64,000 nt of DNA from 55-13 sp037190145 (lineage in GTDB: Bacteria > Armatimonadota > Fimbriimonadia > Fimbriimonadales > Fimbriimonadaceae): contig JBBCJU010000007.1 in assembly GCA_037190145.1 (NCBI GenBank), positions 124,001 through 188,000 of the forward strand, given 5' to 3'. Of this stretch, positions 39,729 to 47,489 are shown one piece after another. The position numbers were made by a program, and so were the translations under genes. The notes beneath the pieces were generated by a model. That model had not been told where the DNA came from and did no database searches. It saw only the letters and a program-made list of their open reading frames with translations. Numbering within the stretch: the first letter of the stretch is position 1; the number at the start of each line of letters is the position of its first letter.

Positions 39729-42533
39729 CTATTGTTCGTTGCGCTTGCGCTTGGCCTCTAGCAGGCTCGACCCTGCAGAGGATGTTGACTTGGCAGCAGG
39801 CTTTACCGGCTCACGGCGCTCAGGTTCCGGGTTTACGACTGGCTGACTTGGCGATAGGGGTACATCGGAAGATGTTCTTGCTCGTTCTTTTGCCTGCTGA
39901 AGACGATCGACAACTTCAGATTGAGCGGTTACGGTTTCTCGTTTAGACCTTATCTTCGCCCACACCTTGGCCAGTAGTTCACCAACCGGAATCGCGAGCC
40001 GTCGAACACCTACATCAATGGGAATCAAAAGGGCGGCTAACAAAACCAAAAGAGGCCAAAGTTCAGTAATTGACTGCCCGGGGTTCTTAACCGGACGCAA
40101 AGCTTGCTCCGGCTCTTTAAGTTCCATCCCTTCAGTTGTCTTCGAGATTTGGCTGAGGAGCGGACGATTTGGGCGGAAGCTTCGATACTCAGGAGGATAG
40201 GGCACTGAGAATCCGCTTGCGCTGACCCTAGTTGCACCGGTGGCGTCTTTCTCGGCCACGGTTACCACATAGGAGCCCAATTCGCTTGCTTCAAAATCGC
40301 CTTCATAGACTCCGGGGGCTTGCTGAGTCAGAGTGACCTCTCGGGAATTACCGTTGGGAGTCGCCACGCGAACCGTTGCATTCTCAGAAGTGAGAGGGTT
40401 GCCAAGCCGGTCATACCCCTTCATCTCGATCACTCCTTTCCCACCCTCTTGGCGGACCGCGACTTGGTAGTTGTTCAACGTCGCCCGACGAGAAATTGAT
40501 CTAACCGCTTGCGACCAAAAGGCTTCAAAACCTTCCCAACCCACCCAGCCTTGAGCCCAACGCGCCTGCGCATCGCTCGTGAAAGCAAGAGAAGAGCCAA
40601 GGCCGTACTGCCAAGTGGCAAGCAGGGGATCGTCCTTGTGCGTTCTCATACCCACTCTAGACAGCGGGCGGGCATCGGTTAAACAATAAGCCAGCAAGGG
40701 CGGAAGAGATGAAATGCCACGTAGGATTTCTTCGCCAGACTGGACTTTGGGGAAGAAACGCCCTTCTTCAATCGCAGACCTCGACATGATCGCTGCGTCC
40801 TGGGTGAAAATGGCAGGTAGTTGACGCGCTTTCTCTGCAAGGTAAAAACGCCCCCCACCCGCACCCGCAAGCTGACGAAGCATCTGGACATCTTTTCCAT
40901 TGCCGATGGCCACAACGGTTGTTGTGATCTGAGCAGAGCGCATACTTGCCGCCCTCTGGATAGCATCTCGCCAGTCGGTGGAGTCATTTCCGTCGGCAAG
41001 CAGAATCAGGTGGCGTACCTTGCTTGGTTCGGAGCGAAGAACAGGTTCCGCTGATTGAACAGATGGGCCAATGAAAATTCCACCCCCTGTGATATCAATC
41101 TTGCGAACCTGATTGATCACCGCCATCTTGTCGGTCAGCGGTTGCATCGGGGCCACAAACTCAATTCCGTCCGTACTCCCGGCTACACCCACACGGTCTG
41201 TTGGCGCTAAAAGCTTGACGGTTTCTTCTGCAGCTTTAGCCGCCATGCGGAGTTTCTGCACTCCATCCTCAACCATGCTCATAGAGCCGGAACAATCTAT
41301 CACGATGAGCACAGAGGTGCTGGGAAACGTTTTGCGTTGGCGGATGTTCAGGTCTACGGGCAAAGTTTCCGCGATTGGCGTTCCATAGTAGCCGCCGGGC
41401 AAGAACGAATTTTCACCCCCAATCATGGCAAAACCAATTCCGCTGTCCCGAACCGCAGCTTGCATTAGCTTCATTTGAGGTTCGGTAATACTCGCGGCAT
41501 TTATATCATTGAAGACAACCGCATCGTAGCGTTGAATTTGTTCCGCCCGAGTTGGCATGCCACCGGGGCCACCCAGATCGATGTCGATCCCTGCTTTTTG
41601 GAGAGCGGTTGCCAATTCTTTCTTGCCGGGATCTTCTTGCATCACCAGGACGCGTGGCTTTCCTCGAACAGCGACAAAGCCCATCCCTACGTTGTTGCGA
41701 GTATCTCGATCCCCGGCCATCTTGAGAGTTGCACGATAGCGACTGAACCCAGCTTGGTCCAGTTTGTCACTCACCACAATGGCATTTCGCCCCTCTGTCA
41801 GCGTTACGGGGACCGTCTTAACCAGTTTGCCGTCTCGGTCAATCTCTAATGTGCCACGACCCGTCGTAGTGGAGTCGATAATGACCCGCATGTCGAAGGG
41901 TTGATTCACTCGGGCTTCATCGGGGGTTCGAAGGTCAACAATACTAGCTTCTTGTTGACGATCTTCAATGCCTAATGCAACGTAATCAATACCGATTTGG
42001 TCAGTGGAAGCGACTTCGGCAACCTCTCCGGCATCGCCAGAGGTTTCGTTGCCATCACTGAGAACGACAATCCGTTTTGATTTTCCTTCTGGAAAGGCGG
42101 CGCTCGCTAAACGAATAGCTCCTGCTAGATCGGAAGCACTGCCATCGACCTTTGTGAGAATTTGTCCAAGGCTGCGGCGACCTCCCGGAGCGGTATCGAT
42201 AATCGCTTCTCGCCCAAAGGCGATAACCCCAGCCACATCGTCTGGGCCCAGCTTTTGCATGGCAGCGTTAATGAACTCTTCAGCTCGTTTGGCTTCATCC
42301 CCTTTGACCGAATCGCTACGGTCCAGAAGGAACATCGTCGCCACTCCTCGATTCTGACGATGAGACTCGGGTCCAGCAAGAGCAATGATGAGGAGGGAAA
42401 CCAAAGCGAACCGAATTGCGAACGCAAGCCGTTTTCGCCCTTTCGCCATTCCGTGCACATGTCGAAACGTAAGCCAGAGGCCTATCGCCGCGGGAAGCAA
42501 GAGAATCAGCCAGAGTGGCTCAGTAAATCTCAT
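39729..42533 (-). CDS. Membrane protein with two VWA domains and a glutamine-amidotransferase-like domain
   Basis: A 934-residue protein. Two N-terminal membrane helices (residues 6-55) are followed by a first VWA domain (TMFLLDRSDSV, about 70), an Ig-like segment, a class I glutamine-amidotransferase-like domain (RVLVMQEDPGKKE ... MIGGENSFLPGGYYG, about 300-395), a second VWA domain with a full MIDAS DCSGSM (about 415), more beta domains, a C-terminal membrane helix (LWPLLVLLAALLIP) and a basic cytoplasmic tail. The GAT-like domain shows no nucleophile Cys. ATG at 42533 follows GGGAGG. It ends the MoxR-VWA-ABC locus. Confidence 0.85.
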   Translation of the reverse strand: MRFTEPLWLILLLPAAIGLWLTFRHVHGMAKGRKRLAFAIRFALVSLLIIALAGPESHRQNRGVATMFLLDRSDSVKGDEAKRAEEFINAAMQKLGPDDVAGVIAFGREAIIDTAPGGRRSLGQILTKVDGSASDLAGAIRLASAAFPEGKSKRIVVLSDGNETSGDAGEVAEVASTDQIGIDYVALGIEDRQQEASIVDLRTPDEARVNQPFDMRVIIDSTTTGRGTLEIDRDGKLVKTVPVTLTEGRNAIVVSDKLDQAGFSRYRATLKMAGDRDTRNNVGMGFVAVRGKPRVLVMQEDPGKKELATALQKAGIDIDLGGPGGMPTRAEQIQRYDAVVFNDINAASITEPQMKLMQAAVRDSGIGFAMIGGENSFLPGGYYGTPIAETLPVDLNIRQRKTFPSTSVLIVIDCSGSMSMVEDGVQKLRMAAKAAEETVKLLAPTDRVGVAGSTDGIEFVAPMQPLTDKMAVINQVRKIDITGGGIFIGPSVQSAEPVLRSEPSKVRHLILLADGNDSTDWRDAIQRAASMRSAQITTTVVAIGNGKDVQMLRQLAGAGGGRFYLAEKARQLPAIFTQDAAIMSRSAIEEGRFFPKVQSGEEILRGISSLPPLLAYCLTDARPLSRVGMRTHKDDPLLATWQYGLGSSLAFTSDAQARWAQGWVGWEGFEAFWSQAVRSISRRATLNNYQVAVRQEGGKGVIEMKGYDRLGNPLTSENATVRVATPNGNSREVTLTQQAPGVYEGDFEASELGSYVVTVAEKDATGATRVSASGFSVPYPPEYRSFRPNRPLLSQISKTTEGMELKEPEQALRPVKNPGQSITELWPLLVLLAALLIPIDVGVRRLAIPVGELLAKVWAKIRSKRETVTAQSEVVDRLQQAKERARTSSDVPLSPSQPVVNPEPERREPVKPAAKSTSSAGSSLLEAKRKRNEQ

Positions 42534-42645
42534 GAAGCCTCCCATCGCGGAAACTCGGAATTGTTAAGCGGATGAACTGCGCGACAGCTAGACTTCAAGT
42601 AGCGTTGCTTCCAAAAATCTAGCATCCCGCAATCCGAAAATCCCA

Positions 42646-44463
42646 TCAGCTTTTCCTCGCAAACATCCACCATTCCGCGGTGAGGACAAGAAGACAAAGG
42701 ACGAGGAGGGGACGCCAAAAATCGGCAAAGCGCATCGGCGAATCCACCGCTTTTACGGAGCCGCCACCGAGTTCTAGATCGACTTCAGGCGCGATACTTG
42801 ATTCTCTATCACTGCGCAAAGTGGCGTACACGGGACGCTGCTTGCCATCAATATTCAAGTTGTACTTGCCCACTTGGCGAGCGGAACGAACCGCTGCGGT
42901 CGCCCCATTTGAGGCGACTTCTGAGCTCACTCCACTTGGGGCCTTTAGCGTTCCAGATTTACTGGCTGCCACATTAAAGGTCTGCCCAGCACGAATGGCC
43001 AATAGACCGGTTCCAGATTCCCCACCCAGATAGTCCAGGGCATTGGCAATAAAAATCGGAAAGCTAACGTTGAGAGGGAAGTCGGACTGAAGGGGCGAGA
43101 AGGCGAGATAGACGCGTCTTTGATCTCCTCGCGAAACCACCACTAGAGGTCCGGCTGACCCGTTTGCCAAGACTTGGCCATTCGCTTTCGGCTTGACACG
43201 TTGAGCATTGTCGATGAAGACACCTTCAAGGTCCACGCCTTCCATCAGCTTGCTTTGTTCGGCAGAAACAAAGTTGGGAGAACGCACACTACCGTTCGCA
43301 ATTACCGGTGATTCTGGACCGATGGCCCCCAACTCTAAAACGCCACGAGCTTTCACTGGAATTGAAGGGACACCGTCGAAAACAACAACATCATAAGTTC
43401 CTCCCGCGCCACTACCACGTTCCTCAACGGGGACTTCATCAGCTCGATCTAGCGTGACTCGTGGGTCCAGCGAGAGAGCTTTTTCCAGGAAGAAGTCACC
43501 TTTTCCTATCAGGAGCACTCTAAGGGCGGCACCAGGGTTTGCCAAGGCAACGGCATAGTTATCGGCGGCCAGCAGATCTTTCGCATCTAATTTGGCCTCA
43601 ATCACGTTTGCACCCGCAGGAGCAGAAAGGGTCTTCCCCCATGTTTTGCCACTGGCAACAGTGATCTTTTCTGAGTCGATTACTTTGCCATCGGCAAAGA
43701 GATTCAAGGTGCCGGACAGTAGCGCTCCACTGGGATTGCGAACAGAGACGTAAACTTGTCTTCCCTGCCCCGTCTCCGCAACACCCAACGCGGAGATAGC
43801 GAGATTGTGGTCGTTGTTGCCGATGGCTTTGTAGACCAATGAAGCTTTGCCGCGTGAGAAATCCTTTACGGGTTCGAATACACCATCGGACAGCAAAACA
43901 ATACGAGCCGACTCTTCCGTTCCGACCAAGGCTGCAGCAAGTCGTAAAGCCTCGCCGATATCGACCTCGGCATCGGAACGCTCCATGCCCTCAATCTTTC
44001 CGATCTGGCTTCTGGGGTCATTGCTCAAGGAGAAGACGACTCTCGGATTTGGACCTGCCTCGATCAAAGCAACTCGGTCACCGGGTTTAGCGGACATAGC
44101 CGCCTCTTTGGCAAGTCTTTTGGCTTCTTCAAACCGGGATGGCTCGATATCGGTTGCCCCCATGCTAGCAGAGGCATCTACCACCAAAACCGTCACTTCG
44201 CCTGTCAACCCACGTTGTTGGGTTTGAGGTTTGGCAAGCGCGAAGACAACCAGGCCCAGCGCGAGGAGCTGTAGAACCATCAGCCAAGAAAAACGAAGCT
44301 TTTGGAATAACGAATTCGCACGAATTTCCTCTGTTCTTTCGGGCCATAGGAAGGTAGCCGGAACCTTCACATCACGTCGCCGCATCCTGAGTAGATACAG
44401 CGCGACGATGATGCCCGCTAGTGGAAGTAGCCAAGTCAAGGCCCCCAGGTTCTGAAGACTCAC
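42646..44463 (-). CDS. BatA-type VWA membrane protein
   Basis: A 605-residue protein with the BatA N-terminal domain (LTWLLPLAGIIVALYLLRMRRRDVKVPATFLW, then helix LMVLQLLALGLVVFALA), a VWA domain with MIDAS DASASM (about 97-102) and GDRVALIEAG, beta domains in the middle and a single C-terminal membrane helix (FWRPLLVLCLLVLTAEWWMFARK). The topology places the VWA domain and following domains on the periplasmic side. BatA-type proteins accompany MoxR ATPases and DUF58 proteins; here both are encoded just upstream. Confidence 0.87.
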   Translation of the reverse strand: MSLQNLGALTWLLPLAGIIVALYLLRMRRRDVKVPATFLWPERTEEIRANSLFQKLRFSWLMVLQLLALGLVVFALAKPQTQQRGLTGEVTVLVVDASASMGATDIEPSRFEEAKRLAKEAAMSAKPGDRVALIEAGPNPRVVFSLSNDPRSQIGKIEGMERSDAEVDIGEALRLAAALVGTEESARIVLLSDGVFEPVKDFSRGKASLVYKAIGNNDHNLAISALGVAETGQGRQVYVSVRNPSGALLSGTLNLFADGKVIDSEKITVASGKTWGKTLSAPAGANVIEAKLDAKDLLAADNYAVALANPGAALRVLLIGKGDFFLEKALSLDPRVTLDRADEVPVEERGSGAGGTYDVVVFDGVPSIPVKARGVLELGAIGPESPVIANGSVRSPNFVSAEQSKLMEGVDLEGVFIDNAQRVKPKANGQVLANGSAGPLVVVSRGDQRRVYLAFSPLQSDFPLNVSFPIFIANALDYLGGESGTGLLAIRAGQTFNVAASKSGTLKAPSGVSSEVASNGATAAVRSARQVGKYNLNIDGKQRPVYATLRSDRESSIAPEVDLELGGGSVKAVDSPMRFADFWRPLLVLCLLVLTAEWWMFARKS

Positions 44464-44548
44464 TTTCGCCTCCTTTTATGAGACTTGAGGAGCATTGGAA
44501 TATCGATGGGGATTGCCCACTGGGAGACCAAATGCAACCATTGGTATC

Positions 44549-45427
44549 TCACCGAACCCACCCCTCTCGCTTCAAAACCTCTTTGATCGTTTTCTCAACG
44601 GAGTCTGCAGAGTTGGTGAAGGCATACCGTCCTCCAACTCTCAAGGTCGCGTCTCGAACCGCATCGTTGTGTTTCTTTAGGTTTTCTCGGTATGCCTTCA
44701 GGGCAAAGCTATTTGCGGTTATCTCAACCTTTGAACTTGACTCTGCATCCAATAGACGCAGGTCACCTTCAAGGTCGGGATCAATCTCCACATCGCTAAG
44801 GATCTGAACCAAAAAGAGCTCGTGACCGCGCCCACCAATAGCTCGGATTGCGGTCAGAATCTCGGGGTCCATGGCATCCGAAAGCAAGACAACCAATCCC
44901 GTTCGAGCCGATGAGTTAGCGAAACCGCGCAAAGCTCCAGACAGGGATGCCCCCTCGGCCGGATCGCCCGTCGGAGAATTCAGGAGCGCATTTAGCCGCA
45001 CAAAAGATGACCTGCCTCGAAGTGCAGGAAGAGGTGACTCCTTGATGCCAATTCTGCGAGGATAAAGAGCATCGCCACCGGAAAGAGCCATGTAGCCAAG
45101 AGCGGTCGCCAGCTTACTTGCCGTTTCTGATTTTGGCGGATCTCCAAAAGTCATGCTCGGACTTGAGTCTAGTAATAGGTGGATCGCCAAGTCTTCTTCA
45201 TCCCGATAAGTCTTCATGATCGGGGTTTCCAGGCGAGCTAACACGTTCCAATCCAGGTGGCGCAAGTCATCACCTTCGGTGTAGTCGCGATAGTCGCTGA
45301 ACTCAATGGAGATGCCCTTTTTCTGAGTCAATCGTTCACCACGGATTTTCCCCGAGAAGCTCTTCCGAGGCGCAAATCGAAGTCCCTCCAAGACACGAAA
45401 CTCTCGGGGGTCTAAGAGCGTAGTCAC
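44549..45427 (-). CDS. DUF58 protein
   Basis: A 292-residue soluble DUF58 protein. The signature KRGERLTQKKGISIEFSDYRDYTEGDDLRHLDWNVLAR is close to that of the family (G..FxgxRxYxxGDxxRxIdWxxxAR), and HLLLDSSPSM is a degenerate MIDAS, as usual in DUF58. These act with MoxR ATPases, apparently as chaperone partners for VWA proteins. It starts with GTG at 45427, overlapping the DUF559 stop (GTGA), and the GGGGGAGG arm of an inserted palindrome lies about 9 bases upstream as its only visible Shine-Dalgarno. Confidence 0.9.
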   Translation of the reverse strand: MTTLLDPREFRVLEGLRFAPRKSFSGKIRGERLTQKKGISIEFSDYRDYTEGDDLRHLDWNVLARLETPIMKTYRDEEDLAIHLLLDSSPSMTFGDPPKSETASKLATALGYMALSGGDALYPRRIGIKESPLPALRGRSSFVRLNALLNSPTGDPAEGASLSGALRGFANSSARTGLVVLLSDAMDPEILTAIRAIGGRGHELFLVQILSDVEIDPDLEGDLRLLDAESSSKVEITANSFALKAYRENLKKHNDAVRDATLRVGGRYAFTNSADSVEKTIKEVLKREGWVR

Positions 45428-45915
45428 CTAAGTAGCCTCCCCCTGCGACGTAGGAGTAGGGGGAGGGCAGGGTGGGGTCCGCCCGCCGAGTGTTTGGACA
45501 CAAATGTCTCTCCCTCGATGTACTTCAAGCGTGGCTCGTATTCAAAACGCCCAAGACGCTCATAACACGCTATCTGAATCCGCTCAAGCACTTCTCCAAA
45601 AGTCCAGTCTAGCTCTCCCACCATAAAACGAATGGTTTGGATCCCTGACTCCGACAACCATTTGTCTCGGATACCATCGCGCGTTTCCCGTCCATCGTGA
45701 GAACTGCCATCGAGTTCCACGCAGATTTTGGGACCAGCCGCATAAAAATCAAGGAAGTAAGGACCGATGGGATGCTCACGCCGGAAGTGGAAACCGATTC
45801 GGTGGCGATTTAACCCCTCGTACCAGAGTTTCTTCTCTGTACGTGTCATCGAGCTACGCAGATTGCGAGCCTGAGTGATGACACCCGGCTTTAGATTGCG
45901 AGTCAACTTTGCCAA
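45424..45915 (-). CDS. DUF559 (Vsr-fold endonuclease-like) protein in a repeat-bounded cassette
   Basis: A 163-residue protein. The core (residues 10-125) matches DUF559: LRSSMTRTEKKLWYEGLNRHRIGFHFRREHPIGPYFLDFYAAGPKICVELDGSSHD, with the FRRxxPI..Y..DF and (V)ELDG pattern of the restriction-endonuclease-like/Vsr fold, and an I..IRF segment. The C-terminal 20 residues (PHPALPLLLRRRG) are read through the left copy of the flanking inverted repeat. Start is TTG at 45915. It is placed between moxR and the DUF58 gene in an otherwise functionally uniform operon. Confidence 0.85.
   Translation of the reverse strand: MAKLTRNLKPGVITQARNLRSSMTRTEKKLWYEGLNRHRIGFHFRREHPIGPYFLDFYAAGPKICVELDGSSHDGRETRDGIRDKWLSESGIQTIRFMVGELDWTFGEVLERIQIACYERLGRFEYEPRLKYIEGETFVSKHSAGGPHPALPLLLRRRGRLLR
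45436..45479 (-). repeat. Left inverted repeat of the DUF559 cassette
   Basis: 44 bases which, read on the minus strand, match the plus-strand copy at 45955-45999 except for about six loop positions, one indel and one further base. The inner part is itself palindromic (CCTCCCCCT ... AGGGGGAGG). It forms the 3' end of the DUF559 gene and supplies GGGGGAGG upstream of the DUF58 start. Confidence 0.8.
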
Positions 45916-45954
45916 TTGCTCACTCCCAAGTAACTGGTGAGTTCAAGCCAGCTT

Positions 45955-45999
45955 GACCCCCACCCTACCCTCCCCCTACGACTTCGTCGCAGGGGGAGG
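45955..45999 (+). repeat. Right inverted repeat of the DUF559 cassette
   Basis: 45 bases, starting GACCCC and ending in the palindrome CCTCCCCCT-A-CGAC-ttc-GTCG-C-AGGGGGAGG (45969-45999). It is the inverted counterpart of 45436-45479, located between the moxR stop (46009) and the DUF559 start (45915). Confidence 0.8.
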
Positions 46000-46008
46000 T
46001 GCATTTCC

Positions 46009-47013
46009 TTACACTTTGATCGGATCTCGGTCTCCTGCTTCGACGGACGAAATGACTTGCTCGATGACTCGATCGGCAGTCATCGCGTCGGCTTCAGCTT
46101 CAAAGTTCAAGAGAATTCGATGGCGGAGAGAAGGCTTGGCAGCTTTCTTTAGGTCTTCCTTAGACACGTTAAATCTTCCAGCCAACAAGGCATAGACCTT
46201 TCCTGCTGTAATCAGGGACTGAGCACCTCGGGGAGAAGATCCATAACGGCAATATCGGGTGGCGATTTGGGTTGCACCTTCGCCTTCCGGATGCGTACCG
46301 ACAATCAGTGAAAGCCCATAATCCAAGACATTCTGGGCAATGGGTACCTCCCGAACGATAGACCTCATTCGAATTACGTACTCGCCACTTGCTACTGGGC
46401 TCGGTTGCTGCATATCGCCCGCAGTCGTGCGATTTACCACCTCGGCAAGATCTGCTTTGGTCGGGTACGGAACGAGAATCTTAAAGAAAAATCGATCAAG
46501 TTGAGCCTCAGGAAGAGGATAAGTTCCTTCTTGCTCGACTGGGTTTTGAGTAGCCATGACCAAAAAGGGCTCACTTAGTTCATGTCGTTTCCCACCGACG
46601 GTTACCGACCGTTCCTGCATTGCCTCCAACATCGCGGATTGCGTCTTAGGGGTTGCCCGGTTCACTTCGTCAGCGAGGACAATGTTGGCAAAAACGGGGC
46701 CACGACGAAATTCAAATCCTCTTGCCCCCGTCTCGCCCTGAGCCAAAATATTCGTGCCCGTGACGTCCGCAGGCATCATATCTGGCGTGAACTGAATACG
46801 TGAAAAGTCTAGAGATAGAGCTTGAGACAGACTCTTAACCAATAAGGTCTTGCCAAGGCCCGGCATTCCCTCCAATAAGACGTGACCATTAGCGGCAAGC
46901 CCAACCAGCACGCCTTCCACAACGTCATCTTGCCCCACGATAACCTTTTTAACTTCTGAGCGCACTCGCTCAAAAGTCGATCGAAACCATTCTGCGTTTG
47001 CCTCTGTAGCCAT
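46009..47013 (-). CDS. MoxR-family AAA+ ATPase
   Basis: A 334-residue MoxR ATPase. Walker A GMPGLGKT (about residue 50), the LDFSRIQFTPDMMPADVTG block specific to MoxR, Walker B IVLADEVNRATPK, sensor 1 MATQNPVEQEGTYPLPEAQLDRFF and the C-terminal lid with GASPRGAQ (here GSSPRGAQSLI). MoxR ATPases act as chaperones for assembly or activation of VWA-domain proteins, of which three follow. The ATG at 47013 has AAGGA 4 bases upstream; longer frames run into the S23 gene. Confidence 0.95.
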   Translation of the reverse strand: MATEANAEWFRSTFERVRSEVKKVIVGQDDVVEGVLVGLAANGHVLLEGMPGLGKTLLVKSLSQALSLDFSRIQFTPDMMPADVTGTNILAQGETGARGFEFRRGPVFANIVLADEVNRATPKTQSAMLEAMQERSVTVGGKRHELSEPFLVMATQNPVEQEGTYPLPEAQLDRFFFKILVPYPTKADLAEVVNRTTAGDMQQPSPVASGEYVIRMRSIVREVPIAQNVLDYGLSLIVGTHPEGEGATQIATRYCRYGSSPRGAQSLITAGKVYALLAGRFNVSKEDLKKAAKPSLRHRILLNFEAEADAMTADRVIEQVISSVEAGDRDPIKV

Positions 47014-47020
47014 ATATTCC

Positions 47021-47479
47021 TTATGAAACGGGTGAACTGGGTGATGGAGATGATTTGGGTGAACTATCACGAAGCACCCATTTATCCGCATGACCGATGA
47101 CGCCTACGATTGATCCGATGAGAGTCTCATATTTTGAAAAAAGTTCGTCAAACTTGGCTTCAGATATATAACCTTCAGCAAGAGCGAACTCAAGCCAGCA
47201 TTGTGTTTCAGCAGCCTCAGTTTCAGAATCGGATAACTTTGCGATAAAGGAGGCTCTATATCTACGTTTCCTCCAGGCCTCTGCAATGTTTGCACTTACC
47301 GACCTGGCCGACCTTCTGATTTGACTACACATCTCAAACTGTTCGTCTCTCGGAAACTCCCTGGATACAGTTGAGATCAGCATCGCAAGCTCAAAGGACT
47401 GGCGATAAATTTTCAGGTCGCGATGGGTCTTTGGCGCAGAGTTGTAACCAGCCTTCACCTCCATCACTTCCATCACCAT
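47021..47479 (-). CDS. S23 four-helix-bundle protein in a repeat-bounded cassette
   Basis: A 152-residue protein of the S23/Avd-like four-helix-bundle family, first known from ORFs in 23S rRNA intervening sequences: HRDLKIYRQSFELAMLIS, EFPRDEQFEMCSQIRRSARSVSANIAEAW, SDSETEAAETQCWLEFAL. It ends with a Ser/Pro repeat tail (SPKSSPSPSSPVS) read through a repetitive DNA stretch. The ATG at 47479 is chosen because GGAGG lies 4 bases upstream; other in-frame starts are at 47503, 47473 and 47464. It lies between the coiled-coil gene and moxR. Molecular function is unknown. Confidence 0.85.
   Translation of the reverse strand: MVMEVMEVKAGYNSAPKTHRDLKIYRQSFELAMLISTVSREFPRDEQFEMCSQIRRSARSVSANIAEAWRKRRYRASFIAKLSDSETEAAETQCWLEFALAEGYISEAKFDELFSKYETLIGSIVGVIGHADKWVLRDSSPKSSPSPSSPVS
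47040..47063 (+). repeat. Inverted-repeat arm 1 of the S23 cassette
   Basis: 24 bases (GGTGATGGAGATGATTTGGG plus TGAA) matching the complement of 47454-47477 at 19 of 24 positions. It forms the coding sequence of the Ser/Pro tail of the S23 gene. Confidence 0.6.
47454..47477 (-). repeat. Inverted-repeat arm 2 of the S23 cassette
   Basis: 24 bases read on the minus strand as GGTGATGGAAGTGATGGAGG plus TGAA, part of a longer run of GTGATGGAG units (47454-47498) covering the translation start of the S23 gene. Confidence 0.6.
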
Positions 47480-47489
47480 CTCGCCTCCA

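Larger units (their letters stand above)
45436..45999. mobile_element. Candidate repeat-bounded cassette carrying DUF559
   Basis: About 564 bp bounded by 44-45 bp imperfect inverted repeats with a single gene for a DUF559 nuclease-like protein. No transposase and no target-site duplication are seen. The organisation resembles REP/BIME-type elements whose mobility depends on a host-encoded endonuclease-like protein. Mobility is an inference. Confidence 0.5.

Noticed and set aside
45937..46152. Plus-strand 71-aa frame beginning with PHPTLPLRLRRRG
   Set aside because: This is the translated right inverted repeat and the antisense end of moxR; it only shows how the repeat can be read as peptide.
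47021..47479. S23 gene as a sign of an rRNA intervening sequence
   Set aside because: No rRNA sequence flanks it; it lies in a protein-coding operon.
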